Positions 35,917-49,143 of a DNA stretch of 64,000 nucleotides are shown one piece after another. Position numbers and translations under genes: made by a program. Position 1 is the stretch's first letter. Every line of letters starts with the position of its first letter. Below the pieces are notes generated by a model, which ran no database searches, was not told the origin of the DNA, and saw only the letters and a list, made by a program, of their open reading frames with translations. The stretch comes from Sitta carolinensis. Taxonomy: Eukaryota; Chordata; Aves; Passeriformes; Sittidae. The stretch is taken from positions 5,190,001 to 5,254,000 of the forward strand of contig JAVUNC010000004.1 in NCBI GenBank assembly GCA_032173965.1, written 5' to 3'.

Positions 35917-36031
35917 GGATCCAAGAAGTATTTACACCAGAAGGTGAAAGCTCTGCGTGAACCGAGAGGGACTATGGCATCAAACAGCCTGTTCAGTTCA
36001 GTGACACCATGTCAGCAAAACTTCTTTTGGG
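35912..36031 (+). other. RUNX2: RUNX2 P1 exon 1b (end of 5' UTR plus first coding segment)
   Basis: This exon begins after the acceptor TTTTCAG. It carries 62 bases of leader, with AAGTATTTACACCAGAAGG matching mammalian AAGCAGTATTTACAACAGAGGG, then the main ATG at 35974. It ends at G36031 before GTAAGT. No additional ATG occurs between the acceptor and the main start. Compared with the mammalian leader as I recall it, the last 30 bases before the ATG have diverged and lack the A-rich run that encodes a poly-lysine stretch in mouse OSF2. That divergence introduces TGA at 35945-35947. Confidence 0.85.
35974..36031 (+). CDS. RUNX2: RUNX2 distal (P1) isoform, first coding exon (N-terminus only)
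   Basis: RUNX2 is a nuclear runt-domain transcription factor that, with CBFB, drives osteoblast differentiation and chondrocyte maturation. This segment encodes only the P1-specific start: 19 codons reading MASNSLFSSVTPCQQNFFW plus one base, then the donor GTAAGT at 36032. The human P1 (type II) protein, as I recall it, starts MASNSLFSTVTPCQQNFFW and continues with Asp, so the extra G would complete a GAT codon in exon 2 (phase 1 intron). The only difference I see is Ser for Thr at residue 9. The ATG has a strong context (A at -3, G at +4). The runt domain, Gln/Ala tract and C-terminal VWRPY lie in exons outside the window. The P2 (type I) isoform does not use this exon. The exon is too short for ordinary ORF finders. 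Identification is firm; the species is not. Confidence 0.95.
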
Positions 36032-39000
36032 GTAAGTGCTGGAATATTTGAGCTTCTGTTTTTCGCTGTCAAGGGCTTTTTTTTACTTTGAACAATACTG
36101 GTTGTAGCTATCTAAGCAAAAAATGCTGAATGGGGAGTTAGAATGTTAAAATAGTATACCTGGTTGTTTGGGGTTTTTTTTGGAGGGGGAAGTAACAGTA
36201 AATAACTTCTGCAAATTTAAGAACAAATTTGTTTAGCTGGCAAGCAGAGCAAAGGGAAGTTGGCGGCTTAGTCCTTAGTGTTTGACAGCAGGTGTGCTCA
36301 GCTGTCACTGGGGTCAAGGTGTAGCTGCACGAATTTGAAAGAGCCTGACGGGATCTAGCAAAATGTTTAATATTATCTTAGGGCAAAAGATAAAGTAATT
36401 AGTGAGTTAACATCAGCTCAGAAAATTTCATTAAGAACTCTGGTAACACTTCCACCATGACTGGTTAAAGAAAGATACTGTAAAAGACTTAAATCACAGA
36501 GTTCAGACTGCTTACTCTCTAAACCTGATGAAAATGAGGAGTGTATAGCATACTGCAGCCTGTCCTACTCAAAACTGCCCTATCATCGTTTCAGGCATTT
36601 TATTTTTATGCATACATCTCAGATGAAGTTATCAGTGTAAATCTGAAGTTTTCTAGTCCTCAGTTGCCCTCATTTCACAGCAAAGCTTGTTTGATAATAT
36701 ATTCAATTGTAAAAGCAAATTATTTTCATTACACTTATTATGAACAAGGCAAAACATTCATGCATGAAAATATTAAGCTATGAAATAAAAAATACATGAT
36801 CTAACATGCTGCTGAATTTTAAGTTTAATTGAAAGAGGGATGTAAAAAACGCTGTAGAAGAGCACTGCCAAATATTTACTTCAATATTCTGAACTGTAAA
36901 CACAGATTCCTTTAAGAAATCATATATGTATATTCTGAAGTAATTATTTATATGCACTGTACATATAAATGCTCATAAAACTCATAAATGCACTATAAAA
37001 CTGCACCTCTATCTTTGCTTACTTTGAAAAGCTTCATCCTCTCAGACAGAAACTTAAATCAGTAGAGAGCATTTCACTCACAAATACTAAACAGAAACAA
37101 ATAAGACTTTAAGTGATTAATCTGCAAGTAAAACGTAGTTATATTTTAAAGTGTACTGGAAAATGCTTTATTCTCATCACACTTGATGAACTGCAAGAAG
37201 CACAGTCACAAATTTTTTTCAAAGCATCTTTTACTGAGGCAATTCAGACAGACATACTGAAAATTCTAAAAGCTTTAGGGAAAAAATTGCGAAAACTTAC
37301 AAGATTTTCTTAATGACATCCATCATGTTGAAATTATGTTGGGATCGTAGCTAAACCTATTTCTTTCCCTCCCTTGCCCCTCTTCAATGAAAAACAACAA
37401 TGCTAGAACCATTTGCAGTTTACACATCCCCGTTATTGTAGTGACCTGATGACTGGGGTGCCTTTTACCCCTCCTACTTCACATGCTTTGACTGGTTTCC
37501 AGTTAAGCACATGAAGAAGCTCGGAGACCAGGTATAGGAACAGAAATGAAGAAATTCCTTCTTAGAGGAGGGTGACCAATTGAATCTATGACCTATAGAT
37601 AGCAGATGAGATAACATGACCAGTGGCTGGTCGTGCAGCTGTAACACCCTGAACATTGAGCTGAAATGCAAACACAGACCCGGCAAAGCAGCCTTTCTAC
37701 CCAAACTGGTGTCTGAGCAAAGCACAGCAGAAGTGTAGCCAGACCACATTATCCCAGTGTTTACAACAGGAAATACAGTTTACATGTATAGGGACTTTCT
37801 TTTGCTTTTACTTCCAAAAGAGATTAGAAGAAATTTAGTTGGCTAAAATTATCAAAACACCGAATCTGACTGCTTAATTCACCTACTTCTGATAATTCCT
37901 AAAGCCACTGGGAAGTACTGTGATACTGTGCTTAATACTTTTCCTGAACTTCACTAAATAGGGTCGGATACCTTAATTTCACTTTGGACACAAACAATAG
38001 ATGTAAGGGACTACAAAATCTCATCAGCTCTGACAATGTGTAACCCAGTGTATCCTGAGCTAAAACCAATTTTTGGAAAACACACTTTTATAAAAAGGAG
38101 GCAGAATTTATTGTTAAAAAAAGATAATACCCAAGCTGCTCATGAAATTGCCATTCAGTGATGCAGCAGCACCTCAGAATGCACAATCTGTTCTTCCTTT
38201 CTGTACTGTCCTTCTCTGCCCATCTCTACCTTATTTATTAAAGGACTGAGTTTGTTTCTCTTTAAGACTGAACTCATGAAACATAATGACAAGTCATAAC
38301 AGGGCAGGAAAACAGAGCTATGATTAACCTTCATGGCTGCTAATTCGTGCCATTAACCATATTACTGAAAGCTTTTATTCCACTTATTTTTGTCTAGTGC
38401 TTTTTTACTTCATATGAAAGGGAAAAACAAGAGTAGCAAAGCAAAAGGACCCTTCCCTAGTTCATACAAACATATATATTCCTCTCCAGTTTAGTACGTT
38501 TGGATTATCAGCATTCTGGGCTTCACATCCAGATTATCTCTACCTTGTGCCAGTTATCATCCACAGTTATGCATCAAGCCTGTGTAAAACTTCTCAGGCT
38601 TTTAAATCTAACTGGATTCATTTCAATCAGCAAAGGCTATTATATTTACATCCATAGCATTTGAAGGGAAAAAAAGGCTTAAAATAAACACTATGAAAAG
38701 AAAAAAAAAAATCAAACCGCATATTTGGCATAAAATTTGGAAAACTTTGTTTATTCAAAGTACTTCAGAGATTAAACACCTTCTTTAATGCCTTCTACAA
38801 CAATTACAATTATAAAATAAGAAAAGGCATCTTCAGCTATATTCTGTGCATCTTCAGAGGATTTCAATGAAAGAAGGAAATAAGATCCCAGTTTAGCTGA
38901 TAATTCAATCAATTATTTCACATGTAATTTCTGGAAGCTGATCCTAATAGAGATATAGTAAATCTAAGGTCTTCAAATAAATGACAAAAAAAAAAAAAGT

Positions 39001-42000
39001 ACTCTGCTTATATTAAAATACTCCTCAATATCTTCATCATCAAAAAATCCCAAACCTTTTGTAAATTTCAATTCTCAATCGTTTTACTATTTGGTAGGAA
39101 ATCTTATGGGGGGTTATTTTAATTAGGAAACTGATAGGAGAAACAAATCTTTTTTTGATTATCTGTGTATAGAAAGCAGAAGCATTCTGTATGTTCCAGC
39201 TCTGTTTAACATATTCATACTATTGTGAATGCTAAGCAAAATCTCAGAAATCACTGCTCTTTGCATAAAGTATAATTTAAAATACCAGGATTTAAAAAAA
39301 ATAATACTGAAAACTATGCAGGAATGAGTATTCTCACGTGCATTAAGAAAGCTGCAGCTTTGCACGGAGGCTGCCGCTATCTGAAAGCCCCAAACCCTGC
39401 AGGATTGCACTTCACCACTCACAAGGTCTGTAGGCAGCAAAATGCACTGATCTGTTTAATTAGCTGTCTCAAATGAACTATTAATAGCCAACATTGTTTA
39501 AATCAACTACATCGATGTAAAATTCAGTATGATCAAAATGTTCCAGTTTGTTTGGAGACTATCAGAGTATCTGATGGTTAAATAAGCTGGGAGAGAAAAA
39601 AAATCCTATCTCATTGGGGCACTAAGATTTTATCAAACATACAGGATTAATCTCTATTGAAAAGGACCATTCAAAAATCAAAACTCACTCCACTTCAATA
39701 CTTTCATGCAGTGCTAATCAATTACAACCTTTTCTAGTTATTCAAAATCCATGTGCTTTTAATTTTATTCACTGGTGGTCTAAAATATAATATTCAGGCC
39801 AAGCTAAGTCATTCTGTATTGCAACTCTGCTTTTTTTCAATAAATATTCATCTAGAGGTTTTCTTAGAGAGAACTGCTCATATGAAGACTGTGGTAATAT
39901 TTTTATACTGTACCTCCTTGTTGAAGCAAAAGGTTAGGGGTTACCTAAATACCTCAACTGTATATACAAAAAAAGGAAAAGGTAAGTATTCACATGAAAA
40001 ATCCAAAGGGACTATATTATTTATTTTTGCATTTCCTATGATTAATGATGCACCAGTGCATACTTGAAAACTGAAGTCAAAATAGGGTAACACCTCAAAT
40101 TCCTTTACAAACTGTACAAATATCAAACTTCCATGCTGTATTAACTACTCTACCAGAAATATTTAAAGGCTCTGCCACCCCACATTAAGAGTATAACAAT
40201 AATACTGAAATTCCTCTCAAGCTGTGTGATTTCTTGGTCATGGTCAGACTAATATTAATCTTAAAATTGCACCTTATACCTTTATTTCCCCAACTGCTTT
40301 CAGAAGAGAGTCGTACTTTTTAAAGAGTAACAAGAAGCTCAGAGCAGGCATAAGGAAATAAACATCTAATACTGCATCCATTTAAGTAAAAAGGGAAAAA
40401 TAAATAAGCTAACAATTCTGGCAAGAGACACTAACTAGGCAGTGCAGACAGCCCAAGAGAGACAGATAATAACTGTGTTTACAGACTGTCACACCTTGTG
40501 GCAGACACCATCAAGGAACAACATGAATAACAACTAAGAAACACTTTCTAAAACTCTAACTTCATGCAAAAAGCTGAAGATACAAGCAGAATCTTGCATT
40601 ATTTTATGCTCAAGTCCAGCACACTTCTGTGGAAATTGAAGCAGAGAGGGAAGGGGGGAATTACCCTGTGCTTGCCAAGCTGCAAAGGTGCTGAGCACCA
40701 GCATTTCTCCTGCTCGAATACAACAGCAGCCAAGGGCAGCTGTCAGTGCTGGGCACCTCCTGAAAAATCAGACCATCTGCACATTCCCCTCTATGTACCC
40801 AATAAAAATCGACATTGTGTGTTGTAGGTGAAGGAGTTGGTTCTGAAAACTCATTAAATACACTCCATTAATAAGAATTACAATAAATTGCCATGTTTAA
40901 TATGCCCTAGAGTATATAATATTTTAATTAAGGCAGCCTCAAGATAAATAGTGAGTTTAAGATGGTAAAACCTGAAGCATTTTAGGGTCTTAACTTCAGC
41001 ACCGTGAGAATCCAAGCTGCATACAAGCAGTTAAGAAACTGCAACAAGAAAACATACAGCTGTTATTTTCAAGACAAAAAATTAATTTGCCTGAATGGAA
41101 TAAATGCAATATATATTCTAGTAAGAGTACTCAGAAATAAATTAATGGACTGTGTGCCATTTCAGTGCGATTTTCCTTGGAAATTTTGCCAGACTTAGGA
41201 ATTAACCACAGATTTTCATCCGGAGACAAAAGTCACCCACAAAACGCAGCAAACATCTACATCTTCTGCCACAGAACTCCCACAAATATCCACTCGTATC
41301 GATAAATTAATTTGTACTCACACTACATACAACAGTTTTCATTTTTATTAGATATCTTCATTCCAAACTGCCTTCTAAAGTCTTACGGGAATCGAGCTAA
41401 GGAGGGCTATCTTCTGCTCTCAGGTGTTTTTATTTTTAAGTTAATAAAGCCTAAATCTAAGAGCACGTTTCCTTACATAAACAAGCTCTCTTCTACAAAT
41501 AAATATAAGACCTGCCACTTAACATACTGAAAAGCACACCCTAAAGAGAATATTTTAAAGATGAGCACAAAGACAAAATAAACTCATGTTACTGTATCAT
41601 AAAACAGTTTAACACTTCCAATTAAAAAAAAAATCTATTATTCATGCATCTGCTTCCTGCATATATTTTTTATTCTGCTTGTTACCATACTGTGTACTGT
41701 TCTAGCCTTCTTCATGTAGCTTTAAGTTTCCTATTTCATGTTGGAACTTGCCCCAGGAGGGAAAACTCCATAAGTTTTCTCCTGACTCTCTTGAATTGCT
41801 GAAGTCATTTTAATCAGAGCAATTAAATTAGTTTGCACAACCTATTCCTTATTAAATATTTTTATTTATAAAAATTAATTTTAGAATAGCAAAAGATTAA
41901 AGGAAAAAATGCTACATTCTCCTTTAAGTGTGCAGGGTGCTTTAAAAAGTAAGTATTTTTGTATAATATCCACTGCATCCATAATCGTTTTCCTTAATAA

Positions 42001-44634
42001 TATTTTTTCATCTCTAATAAAACTGCCTTTATTTTTACAGCGAAGGGTAGAAACAGCTTCTTCTGCTGTCTGTCTCTTAAAAATGCCACATTCATTAGGG
42101 TCAGGCAGTTTTGGAATTAACAATAGCTTTAAGTTTTAATATGCTATAGCTAAAAACCCCACAGCAAATTTTTTGGCAGGAATTCATTCAAATATGATTA
42201 CTGTATTTCTGATAAACAGAAATATAGTATTTTACATATTCTATTTCCTCAGAATTGCTAGCATTTCACAATGACTTAAAATTTATTATCATTCATTTTC
42301 TTGATTAAGGAAAGTTAAAAGCTGATGACCTTACATACATTTATTTTCCCCAGAATTTATTTGAACCGTAAGTGTGCCAAACCATTGTTTACTTATCCCT
42401 CATGGTCAGATATCTTAGATCTAAATCTACTCTGTGGTTTGCTGAAACAGAAAGACAGAGCCACTGCCAGTTACATAATATAATACTGTTCAGAGGAACG
42501 GGATCCGGCCTTGATCACAATGAAAATTAGCACTAACGAGATGCATTTGCATCTATATGCACAGACACACATATACATCAAGCACCATATGTTGGGTGCA
42601 GTGGCTCTACTGGAACAAATTGGAGCAGGGGGATGTTACAAGTCATTAGTAATTACTGAACTGAATTTCTCTGTCAGACATCTTTAATATAATGACCCTA
42701 TACACAAAGCAAAAGAAAAGGTTGATTATTTTTTTCATTAAGGAATAATAATATAGATAAATAATTATGCCTAAGTACATTGACCAACAGATAGTGTTAA
42801 TCCCTCAGAAGACATGTAATTCACATAAATACAAATCAGAAAAGAGAGAGTTAAAAACACAATATTTTAATGTATCCATGTGTGGTATTAGAACAGGGTA
42901 TTCTTTCTTTTAAGAAATGTTAATGAGCTGTGTATGTGCAAACACACATATGTATACAGTTCAAGCCTCTAATTCCTACTAACTAACACTTCTAAAATTG
43001 TGAAATTCAAGTTAAAGAAGTCAAATTAGCAATAGTATAAATTTAGAAGACTTCTCTATCAGTACAATATTTTCTACTCTAGCACTGAAGCTGTAAAGGA
43101 GAATGTGCTATTGCATTCAGATTTGCCAGCAGTACCCCAAGAACATTTGCCACTCTTTATGTATCTTGCTAACACGCAGTGGAGGAACTTGCCAGGGTTC
43201 TGTCTTAATATTTGCTAAAATCTATGTTTATTAACACTATCTCAGTGTTTTACATAAATTGTAGGTGTTAGTACTTGTAGTGAAATAACAGATGCCAGAA
43301 GCACTGGGTTTAGAATACTTGGTAAAATTTATGAGAAACATGTCTGGGGTCAGTCCCTTCGTACCTTCTTGCTCCTTCCCACAGCCCCATGATGAGAGAA
43401 ACTGCTTTTGTGGGCATCAGAGCAGCCACTCTTAACTCACCTCAACTTTCCAAGTGAAAAATCATTTTAGCCAAAGTAGTCTTACATAGGTCAGCTGGTG
43501 TTTTTGACACAGTACAATACATTTCCACTGAAGGGGCTCACAAAAATAAAGCACAACCACACTGACATGGAAAGCTCCTCGATACAAACACAGAGCTGTT
43601 CTGCATGGAGCTGATAATCATCCACAACTGCATTTTTGTATTAATGCAATACATTAATTACTATGAGCATAAATCTTCACATAGAATCGGCAAGAATAAT
43701 TTTACATGAATTAAACAGGTTTCAATGGAAATTAACAGGCATTTTAAGATATGATTTAAAATAAAAAATTAAAATCTGAGGACTGTGGTATCAGAATTTT
43801 CTATTATAATTTAACACATCTCCAAAAGCTTTTCAGGTGAGCTATAACACTGAACTGCCGTGATATTTATGTCCTTGCAACATTTTCTGTATAAATTCCA
43901 GGAGTAACTTTCACTGAAATGCATCATCTATTCACCTTTAAATGGAAAGCTTTTAGGAAAAGAAGTGACATTTGCTCTGTAACACTGAAGGGACACATCT
44001 GGTCTAGCTTAGTGACTCAGTACTAACAAGAGTTTGATGAATTAATTCTACCAGCTATTGTAGAATACCCGAGCACAGGAGCAGCTTTGTGACAGAGTAT
44101 TTCCAGCCCGCAGTATATTTACTTCCTAACACAATCTGCAAAACTTATTTCCTCTAAGTAACACCATCCATATAAATTCACAGTAAGAGAGTTCATCATC
44201 TGCATTTTTCCAATCAGTGGTATCAAAATTTAACTCTGCTGCGTTTGGGTATTTGTGGAATAACCAAACCATAACAATGAATGGTTTATTTAAAACTGAC
44301 AGGACCAGAAAGCAGCAACTATTTACTTAGGCGGCGTACCTTAGTGTACACCAGTAAAAATGTTCTCTTTTCCCAAAAGGATTTTCTGCAAAAAGGGCAT
44401 TCACTTTGCTTCCTTCCCACCCCTCTTACATCCAACTCTGTACATTCAAAACTAAGTGCTATATTTTTCTTGCTATTCAGTATATTTTTATTTCCCCCCT
44501 TTCTGATTACATGGCATAAACAGAAACACTAAAACAAATTCAGAAGTTACACTCTTTATACTGATATTTTTTTAAAGAAATCAACATTCAGAAAAAGTGC
44601 AGTCATTTCCACATAAAAAAAATAACATCTAAGT

Positions 44635-44656
44635 AAAAAAAAAAAAAAAAAAAAAA
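44635..44656. repeat. Poly(A) run, 22 bases
   Basis: Homopolymer within RUNX2 intron 1 with no recognisable retrocopy attached. Confidence 0.9.
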
Positions 44657-47600
44657 GAAGTTAGCATCAAATAGGAAGAAAGTTATCTTCCACAGTGAAA
44701 ATCATTTTCATACTGGAGCTAGAACAATTTTATTCTAGCACACCACTGTGTATTGCATATGCAAATGCTAGAAAAACTTTTAAATTTAGAGCATTTCAGG
44801 AATAGGACCTAAAATCACACTCTGTTATTCTAAATGGCAATTAACTCAGTCATAACCTTGTAATAACTTGGAGTTCTATGCTCAATAAAGTAAAATTTCA
44901 ATATTACCTTTAAAAGCAAAAGCAAAATCTTAGTTACAGTTGAGCTACCTAACTGTATATTAATCTATCTTCAAATAAATGAAGACTTGAGCTTGTTTAG
45001 ATAAAAAGATAAATTGTAATAATACTCATTAGGTACAAAAACAAGCTTGGAAAAGTGTAATTTTATTACTTTGAATTATATTAATTTACTAATTAATTTC
45101 AAGGCACATGTGTAGTGCACATGTGTAAAACCTACTCGAGAGAGGCAGCTCACATAGACACAGGCACGAGCTGGAATGTTCCAATTCTGATCAAAGATGT
45201 GTGTAGCCGGATGTGCGGTTAATTCACTGATCAAATTTTCACAACTGAAAAACATCTTGAGACATAAAGTCCCAGTTCCCGGTAGTGTGGGCTCTGTGCT
45301 TTATCATCAGAATTACTCTTCACAATTTCACATTTTATTATGTAATTCAAAAATAATATAATCTCTCTCACGTTTAAAATAAATATTAAAAAGGAAGAAA
45401 CAAAGATAAAAAGGCACTGGTTTTTAGCTCCAGCATTCTTAAAGGGCACAGTGAGACTGAGAGAAATAAATTTTAAATACCCATAGAATCTGAACTTTAA
45501 TCTTAGTGACATGTTCTTACAGTAAGCTTGTGCTCCATAAAACCTATATAAAAATGTCAGGAGAGTAGATGCATAGCACATGCACTCACCGTAAGACACA
45601 AATCTGCCCTGTAACAATAATATACAGTAGCTCTTCAACATGCCTGAAAGATTTTAAAATGCACTAAATCTATAAAAACAGTCTACTGTCAGACTTCAAC
45701 TCTGTCTACTAAATCAACCAGATGTATAGAATAAACACATTTAATAGCTACTAAATTTTTATCAGCTTTGTATAAAGTTAGACAAATTTGAAGTAACAGT
45801 TGTTTGAAGTCTTCTACCATTACATTTCATAATCTTACTTGCTCACTGAACTGGCTAGATACAGTAAATATACATCATATAATGGCTATTCCCCTTCAGC
45901 TGATATGCATAAAAGAAGAATAATCTAAACAAGCTAACAAAGACACTTAAATGGGCAGCAATTTTACTAGTCTTAACACTGATTTAAAAGATGTCTCTCT
46001 TCTTTACATACCTGGTTGTTACCAATTACTGATGTGTCTTCACCCCTTCTTGTTGCAAAACTTCCTTTAAAACTTACAGCTCACACAGCACAACATTTGA
46101 GACCTCTACACATAAAAAATGCTCCTTTTTTTCAGTAGCAAAGAAAATCTGAAGGTTTTTTTAGGCTGACGATATCTTCACATAGAAACACACAACGTCT
46201 GCAGACAGTAAGAAGCCTTTAGTAAGCCTTTTTGCTGCACCATAATAATCTGATCCAGAAATTCAAGGGTACCTTAAACAACGGGCTACCTGTTCTAGCC
46301 ATGCTTAGGAATGTGGCCAAATCATTTTTATTGATTTAACCTTTATAGGAATGCTACATATCCTCAGAGCAAAACATTTCTAATGCATTTATAATATGAT
46401 ATACCTCTGAGAAGCTATGGAAAAAAAAAAAAATCTTGTGACATAGGCTAGCCCCCTGCACTATTCTGTTTTTCCCAATTTAGTAATCGATAGACATTCA
46501 AGTGTTAGAATATTTTCTGAGTTTACATATGTCTGTATTCACAGGATGAAGCCAGAAACTAACACTTACAGAGGACAAGACTAATATCTGACCTGTCTTT
46601 GTTTAAGGAATAAGAACTGGTGAACTGATAGCCAAGACTCTAAATACTCCTTTCATTCTAGAGTTACACATCAATCATGTTACCTGCAAACATATCAAGT
46701 TAAAACTTCCAGAATTTACAGTCCTTTTTGAATAAACTGAGCAGCATGTTAGTTATGTTCAGAGAGCTTACAGAAGGTGGTTTGTGTATCTCACCAGAAT
46801 TCTTAAAGAAGTATTTCTCAAATTCCCTCTTCATCAGAAATCTATTTCATATACATTTCAAACCAGTATTTCTCAATGCCAGATCTATATTCTATTATTT
46901 TGAAGCTAAGGTTGGAAAAAATAGTGTATTTTAGTATTTGCTGGTTTTGGAATGTTACACACCACACTTGAGTATTACTAGGAGTCACTTGTTTTTCAGA
47001 AAGTAAACTGTTCTGAGCTGCTCATTATGGTAAACTTTAGTGTAAAGCAGGAGTGAATACAGTGACTGAAGAGTCAAACAACAGCAAATACATTTATGTT
47101 ACAAAACACATTCCTTACATTTCTTATAAAGAAAATTATGTGAAAGGTATTTAGTTTAAAAAAAAAAATACAAGAAAAACAAAACTCAAGAGGAAATAAA
47201 CAAATAGCTTCCAGTATGAAATTTTAGCATGTTATTCTTCACAACAGCAAGAACCCCAGCCAGGCACAGTTTCAGCAGGCAATATGCTGTAACAAAAATC
47301 AGCAAGTTTAGGAAGATTTAGTTCTACATTTTTTCTGGAAACAGCAATGTTTAGACATCACTGATATTCTCTCACATCTACAAAGAAATAGAAATCAATC
47401 CTACAAGAAAAAAAAAAAAACCTTTTGAGATAAGTGCTTATCCACACGTAAGGTGGACAAGTTAGTATATCAAAGCTGTGAACTGTAATTAATGTATGGC
47501 ATATGGAAAAAACACATATCTGCCAATTCTCACAGGCTGGTTTTGTCTTTTTTGAATAGGAGTTTCGCTTTTGATTATTACATCACTAATTTGACTGCAA

Positions 47601-49110
47601 AGTTTTACATCACTATTTGTTTCTTCATTCACTTTTTCTAAGAAATATCCTAAAGATTCATCCGTATCCAAAACACACAACAACCACACATAAAATATCC
47701 CCTGGCATGAACCTTACACTTCCTTAAGCAGATGAAATGAAGCCTTTAATGTGGGTGCAGCAGTGATTTCTCCAAGGGCAGAGTAGTTTTACCTTCATTC
47801 ATGGTGCACATGATGAACGTGACCAGATAAGCGCCTGCATTCCTGCAAACCCAGTTTGCTTTGTACTGCCAGCGCCTGAGAGCATTCACACAATTGCCAC
47901 ACACAGATCAGGGACAATATCCATAAATAAATAACAACTCCAGACCAGATCCCAGTAAGTTCATTGATGCATGTCAGATCATACTTACTTAATTTGAGCT
48001 TTATTACATGTTCATGGAGCAAGAGGAAAATACAAAAACTTAAGAGATTCTAGAAAAATTTTTAAAAAATTTGAATGCTACATATCCCAACATCTTTGTA
48101 ACTAACAGCCTGGTGCCAAGAGCTGTCTCCCTCTTCCACTGGCACCTTACACAACGGCTGTCACTTGCTTTTATGGTTCACCTTAAGGAAGGACCCAGGT
48201 AATGCTGAAAAGCAGTGGATTATGTTAGAAATGCAAATTTTTTTACAGACAGTGATGATGGGAGAAGGCCTAGCTAAATGCAGTTACACCAATACAGCTG
48301 CTTGTAGCAGCACACTTCTTTGTACAACATAATAGATACATCCATACAAGAGGGTTATTAGCAGAGTTATTCTGACAAACTATAACATCTTTTGATGCTA
48401 CAGAAAAGCTGCTCTGTGCTAGCATGTGAGAAAGGTCAGATGGTGGAAAACTTACTTCATGCCCTTAACCTGTAAACTCTTTCCTTTCCTGACAACTAAC
48501 AAATGTCCTAGCAGGGGAGATCCACAGCTTTTCCAAGAATTCATGTCGGGAACCTTTCGCTCTGTTCCGGTGGAACAGAACTTGTGCACGTTCACCTCAG
48601 GAGCGCTGCCCTCCGTGGCAGCTCTCTGAGTAACTCTGTCTACACAGGTCTGCCACAGAAAAATTGCATCCAGATTTTCACTTCATTATAGATTTATATA
48701 TACACATGAGCGTATATCCATACACGTCTGTAAAAAGCAGAAAACTTGACTACTCCAGTCTGTATGCTATTAAAGAAGCAACTGTGATACTTCAGGAACC
48801 TCTAACTTGATTTTGGTGTTTGGAATAAGGGAAAACAAAGTCGGGAGACAGCAGCCTCTGGGAACATATTTTGCAAGACTCTTTCATAAGGCACTCCAGC
48901 AGGAAAACTGTACACATAGGAAACACTAGTTTAGACTGGGATTATACATCAAAGAGAGGAGCAGCAGAAAATACTTGTCCTTGATAACATGCAGAGGCAC
49001 AGGGTGGCAGAAGTACTAAGGCTCAGGCAATGCACACATATTGGCAATGTGTAATTCATGTAACACAGCTTGTTCTCATGGCCATTCTGATGATTCTTTC
49101 ACATTTCCCT

Positions 49111-49111
<1 letters not shown>

Positions 49112-49142
<31 letters not shown>
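49112..49142. repeat. Poly(T) run, 31 bases
   Basis: Homopolymer in RUNX2 intron 1. It could be the A-tail of a minus-strand retroposed sequence to its left, but nothing there is recognisable. The lysine-rich frame at 49076-49321 is its translation. Confidence 0.9.

Positions 49143-49143
<1 letters not shown>

Larger units (their letters stand above)
35566..35947 (+). other. Upstream ORF 1 across the leader intron (remnant of the OSF2-type N-terminal extension)
   Basis: The ATG at 35566 opens 46 codons to 35703; after splicing to 35912 it adds 11 codons and stops at TGA 35945-35947, giving 57 codons. Its start, MLHSPHKQPQNHKCG, is the N-terminus I remember for the long mouse OSF2/Cbfa1 isoform, in which this frame continues into the main protein. 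Here it does not: it stops, and the stop is 29 bases from the main ATG, so it is also in another frame. The ATG context is weak (T at -3, C at +4), favouring leaky scanning. Without splicing it stops at TAA 35716-35718. It could lower translation from the main ATG, but conservation may equally reflect the RUNX sites overlapping it. Confidence 0.7.

Noticed and set aside
35655..35960. A 101-codon protein gene
   Set aside because: It reads through the leader intron; in spliced RNA it is a 17-codon uORF.
47795..48022. Minus-strand frame and ATGAATGAAG|GTAAAA as a first coding exon
   Set aside because: The start-plus-donor pattern is short and common by chance, and the protein is not recognisable.
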